DNA of 64,000 nucleotides from SFHK01 sp045538305 (lineage in GTDB: Bacteria; Bacillota; Clostridia; Christensenellales; Aristaeellaceae): contig JAZSRC010000091.1 of the NCBI GenBank assembly GCA_045538305.1, positions 6,509 through 70,508 on the forward strand. Reading direction: 5' to 3'. Within the stretch, counting starts at the first letter, position 1. Each line of letters begins with the position of its first letter. The notes below the pieces were generated by a model, which was not told the origin of the DNA, ran no database searches, and saw only the letters and a program-made list of their open reading frames with translations. The position numbers were made by a program, and so were the translations under genes. Positions 8,465-17,872 of this stretch are shown piece after piece.

Positions 8465-9838
8465 TCAGCAGTCTGAGTTCACGCGTTTTGAAATCAAATA
8501 TATACCCAGAACCGCAAAGCACATCATAGCCGCCGCGAGAAGTACGACCAGCTGTTTGTTTCCGATCACAAGGCCCAGCATATTGAAGGACACATCCTCG
8601 GTAAACAGTATAAAGTACTTACCCAGCGTAACGCCCAGAAGCGCCGCAAAGTTTGCAACGGTGGAATAAAAGCCGATAAACACAGTCTGGTTCTTTTCCG
8701 GCATATTCACGTAAGGAATTCCGGTGAAGGACAGGTTGATACCGATTGCAAATATATAGCCGATCAGCTGAGAAATGGGATACACCCATACCGTCTGCTT
8801 GGTAACAACCGCCAAAACAAGATAGTCAAGCAGATATACCGCTATCGATATATAAAGCGTTTTAAACCAGCCGAATTTGGTAAGCACCTTGCGCCACAGG
8901 GGTGTAAGGAACAAAACAATCGGTACGTTGATCATACTGATCAGCGTAAGCATAGAGTAGGACATACCGACATCCCGGAGAAGATACATCGAATAATAGG
9001 AGCCGGGAATATTGGCGGAAAAATTCCACAGGAAGGTAACGGCAACCGTAAGCAGGTATTTTTTCTCTTTAAAAGGCTTGGTGAGCAAATCCTTGACCGT
9101 AAAGCCGGAGCCACCGCCCTCGTAAGGATATTCCTTGATGTGGAAATACATCCAAATCTCGAATGCACACAGAATTGCGGCAATGATTCTTAAAACCAGC
9201 AATCCGTAATACTGCATGTCGTAAGCCGCAAACAGGTCGACCACCCAGCCGCCCAGCAGGTTGCAGATGGCAACAACCGCGCCGACTGTCATGGTAATCA
9301 CCGAGAAGTAGCTTCGCCTGACGCGGTTGGGCAGGCTCTGCACATGCCATATACTGATGCCCGGCGCAATAAAGGCATTGATCAGATTTACAATCAATAT
9401 GCCGATGCCGGTAAAGTACAGTTTTGTCTGTTTGCCAACGGGGAAAAGCGGAATCAGGCCGATCATGAGCACGTTGATAAAATACATGACCGCGCGCAGA
9501 ATAGAAAGCATTTTTCTGCGCTTTGGAAAACGCTCAAGAAGAATCGGCGACAGGCACTGGAGCATATTGGCCGATGTTGAAATCATGCTCATGGTTCCGA
9601 TAAACGCATCATCGGCATTCAGCACGATCAGAAGGCCCGTCCAGAATGTACCGCCAATCAGGTTGGCAATAACGTTGGCGGTATAGTTGCACATCAGCAG
9701 CCGTTTTCGATCCTCGCTGGCAGGATCGCCCCTGAAATACCATCCCTCCAGCATACCGTCCAATAGCATTCTGCCGATGCGCTTCGGATTTATGGAACGA
9801 ATGTCACTAAGAGTAAATCCCTTTCTTCCGATTCTCAT
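8465..9838 (-). CDS. MFS transporter of unknown substrate
   Basis: 457 residues, about 12 membrane helices, with a long cytoplasmic N-terminus (first 55 residues) that contains FRGDPASEDRKRLL. The fold is MFS-like: repeated helix pairs, a polar loop RFPKRRKMLS between helices 2 and 3, and a central loop near HIKEYPYEGG. The start has a perfect TAAGGAGG. It is 19 bases after the MATE gene and is presumably transcribed with it. Similar proteins in Clostridia are annotated only as MFS transporters. Export or uptake of a sugar or drug cannot be decided. Confidence 0.8.
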   Translation of the reverse strand: MRIGRKGFTLSDIRSINPKRIGRMLLDGMLEGWYFRGDPASEDRKRLLMCNYTANVIANLIGGTFWTGLLIVLNADDAFIGTMSMISTSANMLQCLSPILLERFPKRRKMLSILRAVMYFINVLMIGLIPLFPVGKQTKLYFTGIGILIVNLINAFIAPGISIWHVQSLPNRVRRSYFSVITMTVGAVVAICNLLGGWVVDLFAAYDMQYYGLLVLRIIAAILCAFEIWMYFHIKEYPYEGGGSGFTVKDLLTKPFKEKKYLLTVAVTFLWNFSANIPGSYYSMYLLRDVGMSYSMLTLISMINVPIVLFLTPLWRKVLTKFGWFKTLYISIAVYLLDYLVLAVVTKQTVWVYPISQLIGYIFAIGINLSFTGIPYVNMPEKNQTVFIGFYSTVANFAALLGVTLGKYFILFTEDVSFNMLGLVIGNKQLVVLLAAAMMCFAVLGIYLISKRVNSDC

Positions 9839-9857
9839 TTACTGCCTCCTTACACAA

Positions 9858-11300
9858 TCAGGATACAATATTCCGCATCCATACGCCCTTCTTAAGCAGA
9901 ATATAGCCGAGCGCAACTTTAATCAGATCCAGTAACACGCACGACGCATAGATAGGAAGAATGGTAAGATCGGTGTGCGTAACCAACAGATAGACATAGG
10001 GAATCGGAATCAGCCAGGTGTATGCGCTGTCAAAAATAAAGGTAATGCCGGTTCTTCCGCCGGATCTCAGTATGAAGTACGCGCAATGCGCAAAGCCGTT
10101 GATGGGCATAGCCGCAGCGCATACCATGATCATTCCGGTAGCAATATGACGAATCTGCGCATCCGCTTCGCCAAAGCAGTACGGAAGCAGAGGCGATACG
10201 GCAAACATAATCGAGCCAATACACACGCACAGCACCAGCTGGAAGAAGATAATGCGCCTTACGCTCAGCTTCGCGCCCTCCATGTCGTTCACGCCAAGCG
10301 CCTGTCCGACCAGAACCGACGCCGCGGTACCGTTTGATATAAAGACGACATTAAAAACATTGGAAAATGTGGATGTAATTGTGTTGGCTGCGATTACATC
10401 CGATCCAAGGCGGGAATACAGTTGTGCAAGCATTGCCATACCCAGCGCCCATACGCCGTCATTGGCAAGCAGCGGAAAGCCCTTTACCGAAATGCGCCTG
10501 ACCAGATCCATCGGTATGGAAAAGTTCCTGTATGCGCCTTTCAAAAACCGATAGCTGGGGTATTCCTGATTATGTTTGCTTCTCGCATGAGCCATCAGCA
10601 CAATGATGAGCATTTCCACATATCGACTGACCACGGTGGCAATCGCCGCGCCACGCGCACCGAGCTCGGGAAAGCCCAGATAGCCAAAGATCAGCACAAC
10701 ATTCAGCACAAAGTTTACCATTACGCCGGTCACCGCCGCCAGCATGGGCAGCTTTGTATCCCCCGTAACTCTCAGAATGCCGGCGTACGCCTGCGAAATC
10801 ACAAACGGAAAAAGGCCCGCAATCATGATCAGCGCATAATCCGTTCCGACAGCCAGCATTTCCTTTGCATCTTCCGGATTGTCAGTGGTTATGTACATAT
10901 TGACCAAAGGCTCGCGGAAAAGCGCAAAAATTGCGGAACCGACAATGCTTACGCCAAGGGCAACCATTAAGCCATACCGGAAGGAATATCGTACACCCTC
11001 ACTATCGCCCGCGCCATAAAACTGCGCGCCAAATATGGACGATGCCGAAACCGCGCCAAACACAAACAGGTTAAATACAAACACCAGTTGATTGGCCATG
11101 GATACGCCGTTCATCGCATTGACAGATACAGAGCCTACCATGATATTGTCAAGCAGGCTGACAAAATTGGTGATACTGTTCTGGATAATAATCGGTACAA
11201 TCAGACCCAGCACCGTCATATAAAACGCGCGGTCGCCGATATATCTTTTTCCAAATCTCGTATTGGCAAGAGAATGAAATGCATTCCTAAACGAAGTCAT
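9858..11300 (-). CDS. MATE-family efflux transporter
   Basis: 480 residues with 12 membrane helices in two similar halves. Typical MATE features are ALGLIVPIIIQNSITNFVSLLDNIMVG-like helix 1, the NGVSMANQLVF stretch, FGAQFYGAGDSEGVR and the second-half VLVGQALGVNDMEGAK. MATE proteins expel cationic compounds or metabolites in exchange for sodium or protons. ATG preceded by GAGG. It is first gene of a two-gene unit with the MFS carrier; a promoter lies 30-60 bases upstream. Substrate unknown. Confidence 0.92.
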   Translation of the reverse strand: MTSFRNAFHSLANTRFGKRYIGDRAFYMTVLGLIVPIIIQNSITNFVSLLDNIMVGSVSVNAMNGVSMANQLVFVFNLFVFGAVSASSIFGAQFYGAGDSEGVRYSFRYGLMVALGVSIVGSAIFALFREPLVNMYITTDNPEDAKEMLAVGTDYALIMIAGLFPFVISQAYAGILRVTGDTKLPMLAAVTGVMVNFVLNVVLIFGYLGFPELGARGAAIATVVSRYVEMLIIVLMAHARSKHNQEYPSYRFLKGAYRNFSIPMDLVRRISVKGFPLLANDGVWALGMAMLAQLYSRLGSDVIAANTITSTFSNVFNVVFISNGTAASVLVGQALGVNDMEGAKLSVRRIIFFQLVLCVCIGSIMFAVSPLLPYCFGEADAQIRHIATGMIMVCAAAMPINGFAHCAYFILRSGGRTGITFIFDSAYTWLIPIPYVYLLVTHTDLTILPIYASCVLLDLIKVALGYILLKKGVWMRNIVS

Positions 11301-11330
11301 TAAACTACCTCATCCTATCGTGATAAGGTA

Positions 11331-11359
11331 AGTATATAACATCCCCTGCATCATGTCCA
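11331..11359 (-). promoter_or_regulatory. Promoter of the MATE/MFS unit
   Basis: On the minus strand TGGACA (11354-11359), 17 bases and TATACT (11331-11336). Confidence 0.6.
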
Positions 11360-11428
11360 CACATAAAGACATCAAATCCAAATTAAGTTTTCTAAATGAT
11401 ATCCCGTGTATACGGCGTCAAAAATCAA

Positions 11429-11457
11429 TTGCATTTCCCCTTTGTTTGCCTTATACT
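11429..11457 (+). promoter_or_regulatory. Promoter of the GH13/GH53 glycan operon
   Basis: TTGCAT (11429-11434), a 17-base spacer and TATACT (11452-11457) lie about 40 bases before the GH13 start. Confidence 0.65.
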
Positions 11458-11495
11458 GTTTTTAAAGAATCCATAATAAGAGGAGGCAGTTTTTC

Positions 11496-13013
11496 TTGAA
11501 GCAAGCTTTGTCAATCCTGTTGATTTTGAGCCTGACGCTGATTTGTACGCCGTCCTTATGCGAGAGCGATTGGCATTATTCCAACTGGTACGAAGTATTC
11601 GTCCGTTCCTACCGTGATTCTGACGGCGACGGGATCGGCGATATACAGGGGTTGATTCAATCTCTGGACTATATCGAATTTATGGGCTTCAACGGCCTAT
11701 GGCTGATGCCGGTAATGCCCTCCCCCAGCTATCATAAATACGATGTTACGAATTACAAAGATATCGATCCGGAATACGGTACGCTTGCGGACATGCACGC
11801 ATTGATAGACGAATGCCATAAGCGCGGCATCCGCATCATTATCGATATGCCCCTGAATCACACCTCCACCCGGCATCCGTGGTTCCTTTCAGCTGCAGAA
11901 GCCATACAGCGCAGGAACATGGACAGCCCTTATATTTCGTACTACAATCTCACAGAGAACCCGGAACCGAAGTACATACGCATATCCGGAAGCAGCTGGT
12001 ATTACGAGGAACAGTTTGCCGGCGGAAATATGCCGGATCTGAACCTTTCCAATGAATCTGTGTATAAGGAAATTGAAGACATATTCTCTTTCTGGCTGAA
12101 TGACATGGGCGTAGATGGGTTCCGGCTGGACGCCGTTACCAGCTATTACACCTCCAACACAAAAAAGAACGTGGAAACGCTTTCGCGCATCAAACAAATT
12201 GCCGAAAAAATCAAACCGGGCAGTTACCTTGTCGGTGAAGCGTGGACGAGCCTTACGGATATCGCCGCATATTATGAAAGCGGAATCGACAGCTTTTTCC
12301 TGTTCCCCGCTTCTCAGGCCGAAGGCTACATTGCAAGAACCATTCGCGCCAGAAGCCCGGGAACCTCCTATGAAAAATACCTGCATCAGGTATACGAAGC
12401 CATACCCGAAGGCATACTCGCGCCATTTATTGGAAATCACGATACCGGCCGCGCCGTCGGAAGTCTGCAGGCTCGTTCCGCCCCCGAGCGGGCCAAATTC
12501 GCCGAATGCCTTGTCAATCTCATAGGCGGTGCAGTTTTTACATACTACGGCGAAGAAATCGGTATGGTGGGATCAGGGGACGATCCCAACAAGCGCCTGG
12601 CAATGTACTGGAACGACAGCGATATGACATTGCAGCCGCCGGGCGTTACAAGTATCGAATATGCATATCCCTCCGTTGATGAGCAGTTGAAAGATGAAAG
12701 CTCCCTGCTTAATTATATAAGGAAGCTTAATCATCTGAAAATTGCCGTTCCTTCCATCGCGCAAGGAAAAACGGAGATTCTGTTTGCCGACAGTTCTCTA
12801 TGCATACTCAAAAAGACGAGCGAAGCGGAAACCAGTTATGCCGCGATCAATCTTTCCGCAAAGCAGACGAAAGAATATACGCTTTCCGTTCCCTCTCTTT
12901 CTCTCGCAGGTATACTCGATGCATCATCGTCCGTTTCCGTCTGCGAAATCACCGACGCGGGCGCAAACATGACGCTGGCGCCCTATTCCCTGATCATACT
13001 GATTCAAAAATAA
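11496..13013 (+). CDS. Secreted GH13 alpha-amylase-family glycoside hydrolase
   Basis: 505 residues. A signal peptide ends near residue 22 (SLC|ESDW) without a proper lipobox. The (beta/alpha)8 GH13 domain starts at once: NWYEVFVRSYRDSDGDGIGD, then GFNGLWLMPVMPSPSYHKYD and IIIDMPLNHTS. Catalytic residues are Asp212 (GFRLDAV), Glu248 (VGEAW) and Asp316 (GNHDTGRA). A short all-beta C domain ends the protein. It should cut alpha-glucosidic links outside the cell. The start is TTG, preceded by AGGAGG with a 9-base gap. It opens an operon with a galactanase and a sugar ABC transporter, an odd pairing of alpha-glucan and beta-galactan activities. Confidence 0.9.
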   Translation: MKQALSILLILSLTLICTPSLCESDWHYSNWYEVFVRSYRDSDGDGIGDIQGLIQSLDYIEFMGFNGLWLMPVMPSPSYHKYDVTNYKDIDPEYGTLADMHALIDECHKRGIRIIIDMPLNHTSTRHPWFLSAAEAIQRRNMDSPYISYYNLTENPEPKYIRISGSSWYYEEQFAGGNMPDLNLSNESVYKEIEDIFSFWLNDMGVDGFRLDAVTSYYTSNTKKNVETLSRIKQIAEKIKPGSYLVGEAWTSLTDIAAYYESGIDSFFLFPASQAEGYIARTIRARSPGTSYEKYLHQVYEAIPEGILAPFIGNHDTGRAVGSLQARSAPERAKFAECLVNLIGGAVFTYYGEEIGMVGSGDDPNKRLAMYWNDSDMTLQPPGVTSIEYAYPSVDEQLKDESSLLNYIRKLNHLKIAVPSIAQGKTEILFADSSLCILKKTSEAETSYAAINLSAKQTKEYTLSVPSLSLAGILDASSSVSVCEITDAGANMTLAPYSLIILIQK

Positions 13014-13025
13014 GGAGTGTTGTTT

Positions 13026-14948
13026 ATGCGTTATCTGTTTGCCGTACTTTTGGTTTTGTCCTTGCTTTTTTCCGCAGCCAGTTCGGAAGGCCGTGACGAA
13101 AGCAGCCTGTATGTTCGGAAAATCGATTCGCTTCCGGAAGACTTCATCATGGGAATGGACGTATCCAGCGTAATCGCGCTTGAGAACAGCGGCGTAAAGT
13201 ATTACGATCATTTAGGAAACGAGAGGGATTTGTTTGAGATTCTCAAAGGAAACGGTGTTAACTATATCCGCGTACGCGTGTGGAACGATCCGTATACCGA
13301 GGACGGGCGCAGCTACGGCGGCGGCAACAACGACATTCAGACCGCGCTTGAAATCGGAAAGCGGGCCACACGGGCCGGCATGCGGCTGCTGGTGGACTTC
13401 CATTATTCCGATTTCTGGGCCGATCCGTCAAAGCAACAGACGCCCAAGGCCTGGGAAGGTATGAAGATTGCCGAAAAAGCAGAAAAGCTGTATGAATATA
13501 CCTATGATTGCCTGACGCTTTTGAAAAACGAAGGCGTTGACGTCGGTATGGTTCAGCTCGGAAACGAAACCAACGGCAAAATGAGCGGCGAAAAAATCTG
13601 GATGAATATCTACAAGCTGATGAACGCCGGTAGTAAGGCCGTTCGCGCAGTGGATCCCAGCATCCTGATTGCGGTACACTTCACCAATCCCGAAAGCTAC
13701 GATTCCTTCCTTTCTTATGCCTTTAAGCTCGACTACTATTCTTTGGATTATGACATCTTTGCCACAAGCTATTATCCCTATTGGCACGGCACTCTCGATA
13801 ACCTGAAAAAAGTGCTCGGCGACATCCAGGCCACCTACGGAAAAAGCGTAATGGTCGCCGAAACCAGCTATGCATACACAACAGAAGATACGGACTTCAG
13901 CGGAAATACGGTTTCCGATTCCTCTTCCATCGAAAAATCATTCCCCTTCACGGTTCAGGGGCAAGCCAATCATACAGCCAGCGTAATTCAGGCCATGACC
14001 GATATAGGCGGCATCGGCGTATTCTACTGGGAGGGCGCCTGGATTACCGTAGGCGGCGATTCCTACGAAGAAAACAGCGCCAAATGGGAGGCTTACGGTA
14101 GCGGCTGGGCGTCAAAGGCAGCGGGCGAATATGACCCAAACGACGCAGGAATATACTACGGCGGATGCGCATGCGATAATCAGGCGATGTTTGACGCATC
14201 AGGCCATGCGCTTGAATCTATCAAGGTATTCAAGCTGGTTCGGGAGGGCAACGCCGTGCCCGTCATGCCGGACGCCATCGAAGACACCTATCTGACGTTT
14301 GACCTGAACGGCGAAATCTGCTTCCCTGAAACCGTAAACGCCGTAATGAACGATGCATCCACGCGCCAGGTGCCTGTGGTTTGGAAGGATATCGATGAAA
14401 AAGCGCTGCGAACGGGCGGCGTTAAAGATTATGTATTCACCGGAATTGCGGACGGCATGCAGGCAATGTGCTATGTGTCCATGGTGGAATACAACTATGT
14501 CAAAAACTACAGCTTCGAAGAGGACGACACGGGCATGTGGACGGCTGTAAACCTTTCCTCTACCGAGCAATTGTATCCGGAAACCAAAAAAGCCGATGCG
14601 AAAACCGGCGTAAGACATTACCATTTTTATTCCGCCAAGGGAAACAGCACCGAGTTTACGCTGGAGCAGAAGATTGAAGCTTTGCCCGAAGGAATCTATC
14701 GTTATGAAATATCCATTCAGGGCGGAGACGGCGGTGAAACGAATATATACAGCTATGTGAAGCGAAACGGCGAAATCATCCATACAGCTCCGTCAAAAAT
14801 CACCTCCTACAACTCATGGCATACGCCGGTAATCGAAGGCATTGAGGTAGCTGCGGGCGATGAGATCACCATTGGCATTTATGTAAAATGCGCGGGCGCA
14901 GGCGCCTGGGGAAAGATTGACGACGCAAAACTGAATTCTTCAAAATAG
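13026..14948 (+). CDS. Secreted GH53 endo-beta-1,4-galactanase with C-terminal binding modules
   Basis: 640 residues. After a signal peptide (about 20 residues, ASS|EG) comes a GH53 domain (about 35-400) with FIMGMDVSSV, YIRVRVWNDPY and LLVDFHYSDFWADP. The acid/base is Glu181 (GNETNG) and the nucleophile Glu279 (VAETSY). GH53 enzymes cut the beta-1,4-galactan side chains of pectin (RG-I). A bacterial Ig-like (Big_4-type) domain follows (about 415-480), then a beta-sandwich of about 145 residues that resembles CBM61, a galactan-binding module. ATG chosen because AAGGAG is 8 bases upstream; an in-frame GTG overlaps that site. It is 12 bases after the GH13 gene. Confidence 0.93.
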   Translation: MRYLFAVLLVLSLLFSAASSEGRDESSLYVRKIDSLPEDFIMGMDVSSVIALENSGVKYYDHLGNERDLFEILKGNGVNYIRVRVWNDPYTEDGRSYGGGNNDIQTALEIGKRATRAGMRLLVDFHYSDFWADPSKQQTPKAWEGMKIAEKAEKLYEYTYDCLTLLKNEGVDVGMVQLGNETNGKMSGEKIWMNIYKLMNAGSKAVRAVDPSILIAVHFTNPESYDSFLSYAFKLDYYSLDYDIFATSYYPYWHGTLDNLKKVLGDIQATYGKSVMVAETSYAYTTEDTDFSGNTVSDSSSIEKSFPFTVQGQANHTASVIQAMTDIGGIGVFYWEGAWITVGGDSYEENSAKWEAYGSGWASKAAGEYDPNDAGIYYGGCACDNQAMFDASGHALESIKVFKLVREGNAVPVMPDAIEDTYLTFDLNGEICFPETVNAVMNDASTRQVPVVWKDIDEKALRTGGVKDYVFTGIADGMQAMCYVSMVEYNYVKNYSFEEDDTGMWTAVNLSSTEQLYPETKKADAKTGVRHYHFYSAKGNSTEFTLEQKIEALPEGIYRYEISIQGGDGGETNIYSYVKRNGEIIHTAPSKITSYNSWHTPVIEGIEVAAGDEITIGIYVKCAGAGAWGKIDDAKLNSSK

Positions 14949-15097
14949 CGAAACCGTCCATACATTTTACACAGATTACACAATGATAATATAGCATTTT
15001 AAATATATTATAGCTATACTATTTAGTGGTATGGGTATATCTCGTATCATAATTCTGAGTGCGTTAAAACGCGCCAATTAATTAGGAGGAACTCCCC

Positions 15098-16306
15098 ATG
15101 AAAAAGCTGCTTGCAGTCGTACTGTGCCTCATGCTTGCTCTGTCCGTTTGCGGCGTAGCAGGTGCCGAAGCAGGCTTCGACGGCGAAATCAAGATCTGGG
15201 TTGCAGAAGCAATCGTTGATTTCACCACCGCTCAGGTTGAAGCTTTCAAAGCTGCCAATCCCGAGTACGCAAACATGACCGTTGTTATTGAAGCTGTTGG
15301 CGAAGGCGACGCCGCCACCAACATGATCACCGACGTAGAAGCCGGTGCAGACATCTATGGTTTTGCTCAGGACCAGCTGGCCCGCCTCGTAGCCGCCGGC
15401 GCTCTGCTTGAGCTTTCCGAAGAGAACGCCGCAATCGTATCCGTAGAAAACGACGGCGGTTCCGTAGCTGCCGCTACCCTCGGCGATCTCGTATACGCTT
15501 ATCCGCTCACCTCTGACAACGGCTACTTCCTCTACTACGACAAGAGCGTTGTCACCGATCCCACCAGCCTCGAAGCTGTTCTCGCCGCTTGCGAAGCCGC
15601 CGGCAAGAATTTCTATATGGAAATCAACTCCGGTTGGTATCAGACTGCGTTCTTCTTCGGCGCAGGCTGCACCATCGAGTATTCTGTTGACAACGAAGGC
15701 AATCTGATTGCCTGCACCTGCGACTATGCTTCCGAAAACGGTGTGAAGGCTCTCAAGTCCATGATCGAGCTTTCCAAGAGCCCCGCTTTCGTAAACGGCT
15801 CCTCCGCTTCCAATGCCACCAACATCGGCGCGATCGTTGACGGCACCTGGGATGCAGTTGCCATGCAGGGTATCCTCGGCGAAAACTATGCTGCTACCAA
15901 GCTCCCCACCGTTGATGGTTATCAGCTGGGCGGCTTCGGCGGCTTCAAACTTCTCGGCGTAAAGCCCCAGATTGACGATGCGAAGCTCGCAGCCTGCGAC
16001 GCTCTGGCTCTCTACCTGGCTTCCGGCGAAGTTCAGAAGGCTCGCTACGAAGAAGTACAGTGGGGCCCCTCCAATATCGAAGCTCAGAAGCTCGACGCCA
16101 TCCAGGAGAACGCTGCTCTCGCAGCTCTCGCTGCTCAGCTCGAGTTCTGCGTAGGTCAGGGCCAGTATCCCAACGAGTATTGGTCTCTCGCCACCACCCT
16201 CGGCGATCAGATCATCGCTGATCAGTACGACAATGCCAGCGACGAAGAGCTCCTCGCAGTTCTCCAGAACTTCCAGGATACCGCCGCTTCCTACATCGTA
16301 AAGTAA
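15098..16306 (+). CDS. Sugar ABC transporter substrate-binding protein (MalE-like)
   Basis: 402 residues. It captures an oligosaccharide outside the membrane for the MalFG-type permease encoded next. A signal peptide ends around AGA|EA (23), and there is no lipobox cysteine. The family 1-type binding fold is suggested by KIWVAEAIVDFTTAQVEAFKAANP and ADIYGFAQDQLARLVAAGAL. TAGGAGG precedes the ATG. Codon use is strongly biased to a few codons (CTC, TCC, GAA), unlike its neighbours, which fits very high expression. The 150-base AT-rich gap upstream and the hairpin downstream fit separate dosing from the permeases. GH53 context suggests galacto-oligosaccharides. Confidence 0.9.
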   Translation: MKKLLAVVLCLMLALSVCGVAGAEAGFDGEIKIWVAEAIVDFTTAQVEAFKAANPEYANMTVVIEAVGEGDAATNMITDVEAGADIYGFAQDQLARLVAAGALLELSEENAAIVSVENDGGSVAAATLGDLVYAYPLTSDNGYFLYYDKSVVTDPTSLEAVLAACEAAGKNFYMEINSGWYQTAFFFGAGCTIEYSVDNEGNLIACTCDYASENGVKALKSMIELSKSPAFVNGSSASNATNIGAIVDGTWDAVAMQGILGENYAATKLPTVDGYQLGGFGGFKLLGVKPQIDDAKLAACDALALYLASGEVQKARYEEVQWGPSNIEAQKLDAIQENAALAALAAQLEFCVGQGQYPNEYWSLATTLGDQIIADQYDNASDEELLAVLQNFQDTAASYIVK

Positions 16307-16317
16307 AAGCGCCTTTC

Positions 16318-16347
16318 ATGGGCTGGAGGTTACGGCCTCCAGCCCAT
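16318..16347 (+). terminator. Intercistronic hairpin between binding protein and permease genes
   Basis: A perfect 12-base-pair stem (ATGGGCTGGAGG and complement) with a 6-base loop is followed by a T-rich but interrupted run. It probably reduces read-through or stabilises the upstream mRNA. Confidence 0.7.
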
Positions 16348-16387
16348 ATTCATTTTCTGAACAACACAGTATGAGGTTGGTGTTATC

Positions 16388-17872
16388 ATGACGGATTTGG
16401 ATTACCTGAAAATGGGCAGATTGGAAAAGCTTATTTACAAGCTGAAAAGCAAACTGTCAAAGATCGGTCAAGCTCCTTCGATCATTCTGAACTTCTTCAG
16501 ACAGCTGATCCTTCTGGTGGTCAAGGCTGCCAAATGCGTATATGCCGAACTTTCGGATATCGTTTTGACTTATGTGCACGGCGATTGGAAAACTCGCGTT
16601 TCCTATACCGTAATGGGCTTTGGCTCCATTGCACGCGGACAGATTTTCCGCGGCTTACTGTTTTTCCTATTCCAGACAGTGTTTAATCTGTACATTGTCT
16701 TCTTTGGCGGTGCGTATCTGGCTAAATTTGGTACGCTTGGCACCGTTGCCACCACGAAGGTGAACCGTAAAACCGTTTACGGCGACAACTCCTTCATGAT
16801 TCTTCTGTACGGTATACTGACCATTTTCTTTATTATCGCATTTATTTATACCTGGCGGGCCAATGTTCGTCAGAATAAAATCTCGCAAGAGATTCTGAAA
16901 TCCGGCAAAAAGCTGAAATACGCCAAGGACGACATAGCCTCTTTGGCGGACAATCAGTTCCATAAAACCCTTCTCGCGCTTCCCACGCTCGGCATTTTTG
17001 CATTTACCGTGCTTCCGATCGTGTTTATGATTCTGGTTGCCTTTACCAATTACGATGCGACGCATCAGCCGCCCGGAAAGCTTTTTACCTGGGTTGGCTT
17101 TGATAACTTTAAAACCCTGTTTTCCTCCGGCAGCGCAAACTACGGCGACGCCTTCGGACAGGTCCTTCTGTGGACGCTGATCTGGGCATTTTTTGCAACG
17201 TTCCTGAACTACTTCCTGGGAATGCTTGTAGCCATCATGATCAACAAAAAGGGAATCCGCTTCAAGAAAATGTGGCGCACCATTCTGGTCATGACCATTG
17301 CGATTCCGCAGTTTGTATCGCTTTTGTATGTATCCAAGCTCTTCGCAGCCGACGGTCTGATCAACTCCCTGCTCCTTGAATGGGGTTGGATCAAGGAGGC
17401 GCTTCCTTTCTGGACAAAGCCGAATTGGGCGCGCGTAACCGTAATCGCTGTCAACATCTGGATCGGTATTCCCTACCTTATGCTGATTGCAACGGGCATC
17501 CTGATGAACATTCCCGCAGATTTGTATGAAAGCGCGCGCATAGACGGCGCAAACGCTGTACAGATTTACGGAAAGATCACCCTCCCCTACATGCTGTTCG
17601 TAACCGGCCCCTATTTGCTTACATCCTTTATCGGCAATATCAACAACTTCAACGTTATCTATCTGCTCACGCAGGGCAAGCCCGACACCCTTGGCAATTC
17701 TGCCGGAACGACTGACCTTCTGATAACATGGCTGTATTCGCTTACTGTAGACAACTCCAACTTCAAAATCGCCGCCTGTATTGGCATTATCGTGTTTATT
17801 GTCTGCGCAGTCATTAACCTTGTCGTGTACAACATGATTCCGTCGGTCAAGAATGAGGAGGATTTCCAATAA
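16388..17872 (+). CDS. Sugar ABC transporter permease, MalF-like
   Basis: 494 residues, membrane subunit of the importer. Residues 1-65 form a charged, amphipathic N-terminal extension, then two helices (about 80-115 and 135-160) precede the usual six-helix core, as in MalF. The conserved EAA loop is visible as YESARIDGANAVQIYGKITLP. ATG after GAGG. It overlaps the next permease by one base (TAATG). Together with that permease it forms the translocation channel. The substrate is inferred as galacto- or gluco-oligosaccharides from the adjacent GH53 and GH13. Confidence 0.92.
   Translation: MTDLDYLKMGRLEKLIYKLKSKLSKIGQAPSIILNFFRQLILLVVKAAKCVYAELSDIVLTYVHGDWKTRVSYTVMGFGSIARGQIFRGLLFFLFQTVFNLYIVFFGGAYLAKFGTLGTVATTKVNRKTVYGDNSFMILLYGILTIFFIIAFIYTWRANVRQNKISQEILKSGKKLKYAKDDIASLADNQFHKTLLALPTLGIFAFTVLPIVFMILVAFTNYDATHQPPGKLFTWVGFDNFKTLFSSGSANYGDAFGQVLLWTLIWAFFATFLNYFLGMLVAIMINKKGIRFKKMWRTILVMTIAIPQFVSLLYVSKLFAADGLINSLLLEWGWIKEALPFWTKPNWARVTVIAVNIWIGIPYLMLIATGILMNIPADLYESARIDGANAVQIYGKITLPYMLFVTGPYLLTSFIGNINNFNVIYLLTQGKPDTLGNSAGTTDLLITWLYSLTVDNSNFKIAACIGIIVFIVCAVINLVVYNMIPSVKNEEDFQ

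Noticed and set aside
14949..15097. Separate promoter for the sugar-binding protein in the AT-rich gap
   Set aside because: Several TATA-like boxes occur (for example TATACT near 15015) but none has a fair -35 at 16-18 bases, so no promoter is called.
16667..17869. 400-codon open frame opposite the MalF-like gene
   Set aside because: Antisense shadow; composition rich in Asn/Lys/His typical of reverse-complemented membrane-helix codons.
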